Positions 1 through 4,918 are shown, numbered from the stretch's first letter. The stretch: DNA of 5,777 nucleotides from Candidatus Nitrosopumilus sp. (GCA_022758935.1 JAEMQG010000161.1:1-5777); one strand, 5' to 3'. Notes: a model not told the origin generated them from the letters alone. Program-made: numbers and translations.

Positions 1-266
1 AAGACATAAGAAGAGTATGGTCCTGGAAATCCTGCAAGTGAATCGATAAAGAGTCCATCATCTTCAATTATTATTGGCTTTTTACATTTTTGAAATGCTT
101 GCTCCGCCTTTTTTGATGCAATTTTTTTTAGTGAGCTTGATTGAATTTCTTCAAGATCATACTTGAAAAATCCAAGAGAAATTCCAAATAAATCTAAGAT
201 TTTTCTTGCCTCTTGGAATTTGTGATGATTTGAAGAAACAAAAAATAGATCAAATGACTGTCGCAT
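1..266 (-). CDS. HAM1/RdgB-family non-canonical purine NTP pyrophosphatase (N-terminal part, runs off the window)
   Basis: This family hydrolyses ITP, dITP and XTP to the monophosphate plus pyrophosphate, keeping deaminated purines out of DNA and RNA; it is a soluble cytoplasmic enzyme. I translated the first 88 codons. Residues 7-13 form the first beta-strand ending in the substrate-loop signature SSNHHKFQEA (11-20), where family members have T/S-x-N-x-x-K-x-x-E. The second signature is EDDGLFIDSL (68-77) followed by GFPGPYSSYV (79-88), with the acidic metal/base-catalysis residues. The family is usually about 185-200 aa, so over half the protein lies beyond base 1. The ATG at 264-266 puts the first strand at the normal distance from the N-terminus. 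It lies inside the end of bud32 (17-nt overlap), so co-transcription and translational coupling are likely. The family call is confident; nucleotide preference cannot be read from the sequence. Confidence 0.93.
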   Translation of the reverse strand, partial: MRQSFDLFFVSSNHHKFQEARKILDLFGISLGFFKYDLEEIQSSSLKKIASKKAEQAFQKCKKPIIIEDDGLFIDSLAGFPGPYSSYV

Positions 267-870
267 ATCTTCCCCTACTTTCGATAACTGATACTAATTG
301 TGTGATTTTGATACATTTTGTAGGACCAACAACTAATTTGTAACCAAGTAAGAAATTTTTCCAGGCTGATTCCATTATTTTGGCATGTGCGCTGTTTAAG
401 ATTTCTTTAATTAATCTTAGATCTACTGCATGATCTTCAGGTTTGAATGATTTTTGTGATAACCCAAAATCAATTACATATACTTTATTTTTAGATAAGA
501 TGAAATTTGATGTGGTCAAGTCACCATGCATTATACCATTTTTGTGCATTGTTCCAACTAGTTTACCCATTTCTCGTGACAGTTTGATTATTTTTGAATC
601 AGGTAAATCATGAATTGTTATGCCAGGAATTTCTTGCATAAGGATGGATGATTTTTTAAAGTTGACAAAGTAAACAAGAGGGGAGGGTATTCCAAATGAC
701 TTCACCTCTGAAATTGTTTGGGATTCTCTAATTGTGCGTTGTTTTCGAATCTTTGCATCAAGGATTGGATTACGATAGTTTTTTGCGTTTCTAATTTTCA
801 GTATTGCAGGTAGGCCATCCCACTGTGTAAGATAGATGTCAGCTTCTGCACCTTTTTTTAACAATTTCAT
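250..870 (-). CDS. bud32: Bud32, Kae1-associated atypical Ser/Thr kinase/ATPase of the KEOPS complex
   Basis: Bud32 is the small RIO-like kinase subunit of KEOPS (with Kae1, Pcc1 and Cgi121), which makes threonylcarbamoyladenosine (t6A) at position 37 of ANN-decoding tRNAs; its ATPase activity supports Kae1. The 206 residues match the usual stand-alone length. Visible motifs: glycine-poor nucleotide loop KKGAEADIY (5-13), ATP-binding Lys25 in ILKIR, the R-T-x-R-E helix at 45-49, catalytic loop HGDLTTSN (115-122) with Asp117 and Asn122, metal-binding DFG (134-136), the AVDL segment (148-151), and SRGR (198-201) near the C-terminus, where Bud32 proteins carry a basic tail. It starts at an ATG with no Shine-Dalgarno site. 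Kae1 is fused to Bud32 in many euryarchaea but is not in this window, so it must be encoded elsewhere. The 3' end overlaps the pyrophosphatase gene by 17 nt. Confident assignment. Confidence 0.96.
   Translation of the reverse strand: MKLLKKGAEADIYLTQWDGLPAILKIRNAKNYRNPILDAKIRKQRTIRESQTISEVKSFGIPSPLVYFVNFKKSSILMQEIPGITIHDLPDSKIIKLSREMGKLVGTMHKNGIMHGDLTTSNFILSKNKVYVIDFGLSQKSFKPEDHAVDLRLIKEILNSAHAKIMESAWKNFLLGYKLVVGPTKCIKITQLVSVIESRGRYATVI
271..276 (-). promoter_or_regulatory. Shine-Dalgarno-like purine stretch before the HAM1-family gene
   Basis: On the minus strand AGGGGA lies 4 nt before the ATG at 266, inside the last codons of bud32. It is a partial match to the archaeal consensus GGAGGTGAT. 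It fits an internal operon gene that needs its own ribosome site, whereas bud32 itself shows no such stretch. Confidence 0.4.
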
Positions 871-892
871 TAAACAAATAATTGAAATGTTG

Positions 893-900
893 TAATTTAG
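893..900 (-). promoter_or_regulatory. Candidate TATA box for bud32-ham1
   Basis: CTAAATTA on the minus strand is centred about 26 nt before the bud32 ATG, the spacing expected if the transcript starts at or near the A of ATG (leaderless). A second A/T stretch, AAAATAAACT (901-910), lies just upstream. In DNA this AT-rich the match alone is weak; spacing and the absence of a Shine-Dalgarno site are the main arguments. Confidence 0.35.
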
Positions 901-1141
901 AGTTTATTTTTCTGAATTTCATTATGTACAGTTCAAATTTAGATGTGAAAATAAATGTGGGTAAGAACACCACCAATTTGATTTTTCATATTGGATTTCC
1001 TAAAATTCTCTAACATCATTTCTCTCGAATTGACTATAAATAGAAACTATATCTAAGATGTAGGAAAGAAAATACCCCGATTATCTTTTAGTTAATGATA
1101 TGAAATTCAAAAAAGAATCAAATTTAATAAAATATTTATCG

Positions 1142-1195
1142 ATGCCATTAGAAATAAAAATATTTAAAATAACAGTAATAAAATATTTTTGGCAT
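1142..1195 (-). terminator. Long A/T hairpin, possible 3' end signal of the secreted-protein gene
   Basis: A 10-bp perfect inverted repeat, AAAAATATTT (1156-1165) with AAATATTTTT (1181-1190), has a 15-nt loop. It is extended by a second complementary pair, ATGCC (1142-1146) with GGCAT (1191-1195), leaving a 9-nt bulge on one side. It begins 36 nt beyond the stop codon of the gene ending at 1231. Archaeal termination relies mostly on T-runs; this structure could instead protect the 3' end. Chance pairing is possible for the A/T part, less so for the ATGCC/GGCAT closure. Confidence 0.35.
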
Positions 1196-1230
1196 TTTGT
1201 TTGGTTAAAAATTATTCAAAGGTAATTTCA

Positions 1231-1953
1231 TCAGGGGGATTTTAAAGAAACACCCACACATGAAAAACTAGTCCTGTCTCTAATTTCAGAAGACATTTTT
1301 CCAGAGTATTGATAAAGGTTAGTAATATCTTGCAAATATGTGCCATAACTAGTAATTTCACATTTAGTAAATGACCAAGTTTGGATGACAGTTCCGGTAC
1401 CATCTAAAACATCAACATCAATATTAAATTCATTGAGGAGATCACCTCGGTCCATCCAATCAGCAACAAATTTGTAAAATTGTTTTTTATCTGCACTAGG
1501 TAATGATTCTAGAAAAAATGTGGGATTAGTATCGCGAAAATGATACATTCTGCCAAAAGGATCATCAGATGTACGCGGCTTTGATGTAGTCATCTCAAAT
1601 TTTTCAAAAAAGTTAACTGATAATGGTGCCACAATGTTGGAAATTGTGACTTTAAATGATTGGGCTTGTTCTTCCTCAGTTAATCTTGTTTGTGCAGCAG
1701 TCACTTCGGTGATTGGAATCGGAATTTCAATTATTCCATTTGTGATAAGATATTCCAATGATTTAACATAATCTGCTTCACTAATAGAATCCTCAGACCA
1801 CCATTTTGCGTTATTTTTTACCCAATTAGGAATAGAATGATCAGTAGCATAAGCAGTTAATGAAAAACCTACAATCCCAACAACAGAAATTACAAACAAT
1901 ATTGAAAAGATATGTGTCTTGTCATAAAGTAAAAACTTCACTAGAAGATGCAC
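1231..1953 (-). CDS. Secreted thaumarchaeal protein with an IPxWVKNNAxWW segment, function unknown
   Basis: Role unknown; predicted to act outside the cell membrane. Residues 15-36 are a hydrophobic signal segment ending in AYA, with likely cleavage after Ala36. The mature N-terminus carries IPNWVKNNAKWW (41-52) and then YLITNGIIEIP (68-78), a short segment I recognise in many exported proteins of ammonia-oxidising archaea, often repeated; here it occurs once. Residues 100-240 form a separate beta-rich region (FKVTISNI, FNIDVDVLDGTG, VIQTWSF) with only two cysteines, Cys198 and Cys232, which could form a disulfide. I do not recognise that domain. The start is GTG at 1953; a second in-frame GTG is codon 5 (1941), which would shorten the stretch before the signal segment. 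A TATA-like box 24 nt before the first GTG favours it. It appears to be a single-gene transcript. Confidence 0.85.
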   Translation of the reverse strand: MHLLVKFLLYDKTHIFSILFVISVVGIVGFSLTAYATDHSIPNWVKNNAKWWSEDSISEADYVKSLEYLITNGIIEIPIPITEVTAAQTRLTEEEQAQSFKVTISNIVAPLSVNFFEKFEMTTSKPRTSDDPFGRMYHFRDTNPTFFLESLPSADKKQFYKFVADWMDRGDLLNEFNIDVDVLDGTGTVIQTWSFTKCEITSYGTYLQDITNLYQYSGKMSSEIRDRTSFSCVGVSLKSP

Positions 1954-1971
1954 GATTTTGTTGTTTTTAAA

Positions 1972-1982
1972 CTATTTTAAAA
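1972..1982 (-). promoter_or_regulatory. Candidate TATA box for the secreted-protein gene
   Basis: TTTTAAAATAG on the minus strand is centred 24 nt before the GTG at 1953. There is no Shine-Dalgarno match before that GTG, so a leaderless or nearly leaderless transcript is likely. If transcription instead begins a few bases into the frame, the GTG at 1941 would be the start. Confidence 0.4.
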
Positions 1983-2044
1983 GATTAGGATTTTTGTTTC
2001 TCAAATAATTTTAGAAAACATCTCCATTCCCATCATTCATCTTA

Positions 2045-2191
2045 TCATGACATTGAATAGTGTAGGATTGTTCCGGGGTGTTCATACCTGCTTACCGGTT
2101 CATAGTACCAAGATTTGTCTTTGCTCAGAAGGGATTCCAGATAGATACTTTTATTGAGATTAAGTAGATTGGATTGGGAGACTGTCATCAT
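2045..2191 (-). CDS. Possible 48-aa microprotein overlapping the end of the membrane-protein gene
   Basis: Starting at tandem ATG codons (2191 and 2188) inside the 3' end of the upstream membrane-protein gene (32-nt overlap, shifted frame), this minus-strand frame encodes 48 residues. Its second half, SKDKSWYYEPVSRYEHPG (23-40) then TILHYSMS, is rich in Trp/Tyr/His/Pro and charged residues, unlike random translation of A/T-rich DNA. The frame lies in a local patch of raised GC, and its codons (ctg, ccg, agc, ccc, cac) are more GC-rich than its neighbours'. I see no signal peptide, membrane helix or cysteine, and cannot name a family. No Shine-Dalgarno site precedes it, so translation by termination-reinitiation from the overlapping gene is the simplest model. 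The antisense and third frames across the same patch are also open, so an RNA gene or relic remains possible. Confidence 0.42.
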   Translation of the reverse strand: MMTVSQSNLLNLNKSIYLESLLSKDKSWYYEPVSRYEHPGTILHYSMS

Positions 2192-2888
2192 CTGAGTGGT
2201 GACGAATTTTATTTACTAAAAAATAAGTTAACTTGAGGATTACTTCAAGAATTCCAACAAATCCAATGAAAATTGTCAATTCAAGCATTATTGGCAGAAA
2301 ACCCGGTATGGAATCAATTATTTTATCAGAATTCAAGTTTGGATTCAAGAGAAGGGTAAAGAGTAAATTAAATGGTAAAAACTTCATAATATCTTCTGCA
2401 AGCTTTTCGTTCCAATGTGCAGAGATTCGTGAGGCAGTAATAATGCCGACCATAATTAGTGTCAAGACATCATAATTAAGTGAAGTATTCAAAGCATACA
2501 TAAAGAAAAAGCATACTACTACCCAACCATACATTATCATTGGAAAAATTACAACATATTTTACAACATAAAATATTCTTGTTTTTATTAAAGACTGTGG
2601 AGTTCCACTGGCAGTGTATCTTAGTTTTTGGGAAAAAACCTCTCTTTTGCTTAGGATGGAACTTGTCTTCCAGATAAAATAACTAAATGCTAAAATTCCA
2701 ATCGCTACAGGTAGGACGTCTTTGAATCTTACCCCAGATGCATACTGTAAAATAATATTTTCAAATGGATTTGATGTAGTATTGTTTGGAGCATTTAATT
2801 GTGTAAGATCCACATTTGATTGACCATAAATAACAAGAAATCCTGGAACAGCAAAACTCAGAATGAACAATATGAAAATTTTATTCAC
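2160..2888 (-). CDS. Multi-pass membrane protein of unknown function, downstream of the patatin gene
   Basis: A 242-aa integral membrane protein. A hydrophobic N-terminus (4-22) may be a cleaved signal or first anchor; a polar, Asn-rich stretch (23-45) follows. Further hydrophobic segments are at about 58-76, 107-132, 140-156 and 198-225, with a shorter one at 168-182. Basic residues at 80-104 (KREVFSQKLR and onward) suggest a cytoplasmic loop after the second segment. TASRISAHWNEKLAEDIMK (151-169) resembles a loop I associate with uncharacterised archaeal membrane proteins, but I cannot give a family. The tail is His/Asp-rich (HHSDDD, 230-235). Translation starts at GTG (2888), preceded by a GTGAT Shine-Dalgarno-like element. 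It begins 31 bp after the patatin stop on the same strand, so co-transcription is likely and it may anchor or regulate the lipase. That role is inference from context only. Confidence 0.82.
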   Translation of the reverse strand: MNKIFILFILSFAVPGFLVIYGQSNVDLTQLNAPNNTTSNPFENIILQYASGVRFKDVLPVAIGILAFSYFIWKTSSILSKREVFSQKLRYTASGTPQSLIKTRIFYVVKYVVIFPMIMYGWVVVCFFFMYALNTSLNYDVLTLIMVGIITASRISAHWNEKLAEDIMKFLPFNLLFTLLLNPNLNSDKIIDSIPGFLPIMLELTIFIGFVGILEVILKLTYFLVNKIRHHSDDDSLPIQST

Positions 2889-2893
2889 ACTAA

Positions 2894-2898
2894 ATCAC
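2894..2898 (-). promoter_or_regulatory. Shine-Dalgarno-like GTGAT before the membrane-protein gene
   Basis: GTGAT on the minus strand lies 5 nt before the GTG start at 2888 and matches the 3' part of the archaeal consensus GGAGGTGAT. It supports this start and an internal operon position. The 31-bp gap also contains TCTTTTTATT, which could allow some termination after the patatin gene. Confidence 0.45.
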
Positions 2899-2919
2899 TT
2901 TCTATCAATAAAAAGAGTA

Positions 2920-4356
2920 TCACGAGATATCAATTTCATCTTGTATGCCAGCAGCCTTTACTAATTCTATTCCAAACCGGGCTTTGATATAATCAACACC
3001 ATCATTGTAACCATCCTGTATGAGATGTTTTATTGTGTTTGAAGAAAAATCAAAAATTTTATTTGAGATCGAATAATCATCATGTTTTCTTTGTATTCGA
3101 ATTATTTCACCCAAATTAAAAGCCCCCTCAACAGCATCACGAAACGTAGTTGCCTTTGCTCCTTCTAGTCGTTCTTGGACAGGTAATGGTCTGTCAAGTA
3201 GATCATCAATTATCTTTTGTGTTGTACCATTATCCTTTGCCAACTGGATCAACTCTTTTACTAGCTGTGTATACATTTGCCAAGATAACAACACTGTCTC
3301 ATCACTCTTGGATCTATCACCAAAAGATATATCGGAACTTCTATTCAATGTGCCATCATGATCCGAAGGAACACGGTCAACTCGTGCAGGATGTAAATTT
3401 ATTTGCAATACGTTAAGCTTTGGCACGGCATCCTTTACCTTCTTTCCATAGTACCAATATTGCCGCTGAGCCATAACAACTTGCATTAATGGAGTATTAG
3501 CTAAGATACCACCATCCCAGAAATAACGCGTCTCTTTTTTATAGCTCTTTGTTTGAGGATCATATCTCTCCGCTTCAATTTGACTATAATCAAAGTTGAT
3601 CGGCACTGCAGCACTTGCAATAACATGATCAGATGTAATTCCTTGAGGATATTTTATAACGTGTTCAAATCCAATTATTTTTTGGGTCTCACTTGAACCC
3701 TTATTGTCATCCTTCTCTACAATTAATTTGCCGTATCCTGAGTTTCTTGTACCGTCTTCTTTTGCATAACTATCAAACACTACAGGCAAGCTTTCCATTA
3801 CATCTACCGTAACCAAAAGTAATCGGGGTTGATTGTCTTCACGACTAGTAGCAATAGGAAACTTTGCAAATCTTTCTAGACTCTTTTTTAGCGGATGATT
3901 GTCATAACGATACCAAGAATTAAGAGGATCAAAGAATCTCTTATCAGGTACTGCGTGAGGCCCAGAAAAGACATTGGGTGCTCCTGTAAAACCAAATTCC
4001 TTTGATGAGTAGTACCTCCTCGCAGTTTCTCCTTTAGCAGAGCCAATGAAAAATTTGTTCCAATATTCCCACCACGGCATCATGTAATCAGCGAATTTAT
4101 CAATCATTGATTCTGTTGAAATATAATTCCAAAAGTCAATTAGTCTCTCAGCTGATCCTTCCCATGTTTTGTTTTCCATCACATAACTTGTAAGAATTGC
4201 TGCATTAATTGCCCCAATAGAAGTGCCTGCAATAATGTCAAATAACTGTCCCTCAGTTTTTCCTTGTTTCTTGTCCCTATATTTTAGGAATTGATATCCC
4301 ACCGTGTAGGCTCCAACTTCATATGCTCCAAGTGAGCCTCCACCTTGGAGAATCAA
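2920..4356 (-). CDS. Patatin-like phospholipase (lipid acyl hydrolase)
   Basis: Patatin-family enzymes release fatty acids from lipids with a Ser-Asp dyad. From the TTG at 4356 the protein has 478 residues. Seen: oxyanion-hole loop GGGSLGAYEVG (5-15); nucleophile elbow GTSIG (44-48, Ser46); ASAAVPINF (247-255), typical of the core; and the catalytic Asp in FWDGG (279-283, Asp281). All catalytic parts are present. The 200-residue region after the DGG motif (LNVLQINLHPAR, then a helical tail) makes it longer than a minimal patatin domain and resembles the long bacterial-type members. There is no signal peptide, so the enzyme is cytoplasmic or membrane-associated. The start is doubtful: the frame continues upstream as PKEERA, completing the expected first strand RALILQGGG, yet no ATG, GTG or TTG occurs before an in-frame TAG at 4402-4404. 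Archaeal membranes are ether-linked, so the natural ester substrate is unclear. It likely leads an operon with the membrane-protein gene. Confidence 0.93.
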   Translation of the reverse strand: MILQGGGSLGAYEVGAYTVGYQFLKYRDKKQGKTEGQLFDIIAGTSIGAINAAILTSYVMENKTWEGSAERLIDFWNYISTESMIDKFADYMMPWWEYWNKFFIGSAKGETARRYYSSKEFGFTGAPNVFSGPHAVPDKRFFDPLNSWYRYDNHPLKKSLERFAKFPIATSREDNQPRLLLVTVDVMESLPVVFDSYAKEDGTRNSGYGKLIVEKDDNKGSSETQKIIGFEHVIKYPQGITSDHVIASAAVPINFDYSQIEAERYDPQTKSYKKETRYFWDGGILANTPLMQVVMAQRQYWYYGKKVKDAVPKLNVLQINLHPARVDRVPSDHDGTLNRSSDISFGDRSKSDETVLLSWQMYTQLVKELIQLAKDNGTTQKIIDDLLDRPLPVQERLEGAKATTFRDAVEGAFNLGEIIRIQRKHDDYSISNKIFDFSSNTIKHLIQDGYNDGVDYIKARFGIELVKAAGIQDEIDIS

Positions 4357-4406
4357 TGCTCTTTCTTCTTTTGGAATATTTTCCGTACTAGTACAAAGAG
4401 ACTAAA

Positions 4407-4422
4407 CAATATAACAATTGTT
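4407..4422 (-). promoter_or_regulatory. Candidate patatin-operon promoter with adjoining palindrome
   Basis: The minus strand reads AACAATTGTTATATTG. The first ten bases (4413-4422) are a perfect palindrome and run directly into the TATA-like TTATATTG. Transcription about 26 nt further on would begin near 4385, roughly 30 nt before the TTG used as patatin start. A palindrome at the BRE/TATA position is where archaeal repressors often bind, but no regulator gene is in the window. Confidence is limited by the AT-rich background and the unsettled patatin start. Confidence 0.35.
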
Positions 4423-4470
4423 CAAACATTCAACCCTGGATTTTTAATTCTGCGACTGTTCTATTATTTT

Positions 4471-4484
4471 ATGATAGTGATCAT
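4471..4484. repeat. Short inverted repeat ATGAT-AGTG-ATCAT
   Basis: Five complementary bases flank a 4-nt loop. It is the nearest to the patatin gene of three small inverted repeats between the DUF5661-type gene and the patatin gene. It could form part of a 3' end structure or an operator; alone it is within chance expectation. Confidence 0.3.
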
Positions 4485-4488
4485 TAGA

Positions 4489-4510
4489 GATTTTTTCACG
4501 GTGAAAAATC
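4489..4510 (-). terminator. Near-perfect 22-bp inverted repeat, candidate terminator of the DUF5661-type gene
   Basis: GATTTTTTCAC (4489-4499) faces GTGAAAAATC (4501-4510) with one unpaired T. As RNA it would form a stem of about 10 bp with a very tight loop. It lies 64-85 nt past the stop of the gene ending at 4574 and supplies short T-runs on both strands, consistent with an archaeal transcription end. An operator for the patatin promoter some 70-80 bp away is an alternative. Confidence 0.4.
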
Positions 4511-4548
4511 AAGAGTACATTAATATCAATTATACTTTGCAGTTCTAT

Positions 4549-4563
4549 AATTGCTTTGCAATT
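4549..4563 (-). repeat. Hairpin AATTGC-AAA-GCAATT just after the DUF5661-type gene
   Basis: A perfect 6-bp stem with a 3-nt loop (minus strand sense) begins 11 nt beyond the stop codon. It is not followed by a T-run, so it fits a 3' end stabiliser better than a terminator. Stem length is modest and chance occurrence is possible. Confidence 0.3.
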
Positions 4564-4573
4564 TGATTTTACG

Positions 4574-4807
4574 TCATTCTTCGATTTTCTTTAGTCTGGT
4601 GTAATAGTCAGACAATTCATTCAGATGGGCCCATGCAATCTTACCTGTCAAAATTGGATCACTGTTAGTCACGTTTGTCTTTGGGTCTACCTTACCATGC
4701 TCCATTTCAACATCTAGACCCATTTGGAATTCTCCAAAGTCGATTCTAGACCAGTCTATTCCTAGTTCATCGCCAATTCTCTTTGCCTCTTCTTTTGAAA
4801 ATGCCAT
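4574..4807 (-). CDS. Small DUF5661-type protein
   Basis: A 77-aa soluble protein of unknown function. It begins MAFSKEEAKRIGDELGI and continues through DFGEFQMGLDVEMEHG (about 23-38), the block TNVTNSDPILTGKIAWAHLNE, and ends DYYTRLKKIEE. This pattern (helix FSxEEAxxIG, then GLDVExEHG, TNVTxxDPIxTGKIAxAHLxE, DYYTRL) is the one I remember for DUF5661, spread through bacteria and archaea. The conserved Glu/His/Asp residues and TxNVT segment suggest a binding or catalytic site, but none is established to my knowledge. The ATG at 4805-4807 is chosen because homology begins exactly there; the frame stays open upstream to a TTG at 4900, but those 31 residues look like translated spacer. It has its own promoter candidates and seems to be a single-gene unit. 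Confidence 0.85.
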   Translation of the reverse strand: MAFSKEEAKRIGDELGIDWSRIDFGEFQMGLDVEMEHGKVDPKTNVTNSDPILTGKIAWAHLNELSDYYTRLKKIEE

Positions 4808-4822
4808 ACAGTTTATTCTCTG

Positions 4823-4832
4823 ATTATATTTA
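4823..4832 (-). promoter_or_regulatory. Candidate TATA box for the DUF5661-type gene
   Basis: TAAATATAAT on the minus strand is centred about 20 nt before the ATG at 4807, a little close for a leaderless start. An alternative, CATAAATAG, is centred near 4849 and would give a leader of about 15 nt. No Shine-Dalgarno match precedes the ATG. One of the two is probably used. Confidence 0.35.
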
Positions 4833-4918
4833 CCAAAATTTTGTCTATTTATGACCTTGTCTTGATTACTAGAAATGATAATTGTCAAATATTTTTCCAA
4901 GTAAAATTCCGCATGGTT

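Larger units (their letters stand above)
871..1230. other. 360-bp AT-rich intergenic spacer
   Basis: This stretch separates the end of the secreted-protein gene from bud32. It holds the bud32 promoter candidate and a long A/T hairpin (1142-1195). I translated it on both strands by eye. The longest ATG-started frame is 41 codons on the plus strand (1100-1225), Lys/Ile/Phe-rich and typical of A/T composition rather than of a protein. A 26-codon minus-strand frame runs from 1019 to 939. Neither resembles anything I know. A TATA-like CTATAAATAG sits at 1034-1043 on the plus strand. No tRNA or other structured RNA is apparent. Confidence 0.6.

Noticed and set aside
939..1019. Minus-strand 26-codon frame starting with tandem ATG upstream of bud32
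   Set aside because: No recognisable sequence, and a TATA-like box only about 19 nt away. Length is within chance for this composition.
2011..2085. Minus-strand 24-codon ATG frame containing QCHDKMNDGNGDVF
   Set aside because: Too short, mostly overlaps the end of the 48-aa frame, and has no ribosome site or recognised family.
2091..2112. tRNA-like GGTTCATA, suggesting a T-arm
   Set aside because: No acceptor stem, anticodon arm or D-arm can be paired around it.
2047..2157. Plus-strand 36-codon frame with three cysteines (HTCLPVH...ICLC), possible zinc-binding microprotein
   Set aside because: It is exactly antisense to the more protein-like minus-strand 48-aa frame, and all surrounding genes are on the minus strand. 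Its openness is explained by the higher GC of the patch.
2233..2475. Plus-strand 80-codon frame
   Set aside because: Antisense to the membrane-protein gene; composition mirrors that gene and no family is recognisable.
3150..3416. Plus-strand 88-codon frame
   Set aside because: Antisense to the patatin gene, whose catalytic motifs and continuous homology make the minus strand the coding one.
2045..4356. Bacterial-type CBASS or other known patatin-effector defence system
   Set aside because: No CD-NTase, ubiquitin-like accessory, sensor or nuclease gene is present; a patatin and a membrane protein alone do not justify the call.
4345..4566. Plus-strand 73-codon frame between patatin and the DUF5661-type gene
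   Set aside because: Overlaps the patatin start and promoter region, is rich in Phe/Tyr/Asn from A/T composition, and has no recognisable domain.
4808..4900. N-terminal extension of the DUF5661-type protein from a TTG at 4900
   Set aside because: Homology starts at the internal ATG, and the extension covers TATA-like promoter sequence.
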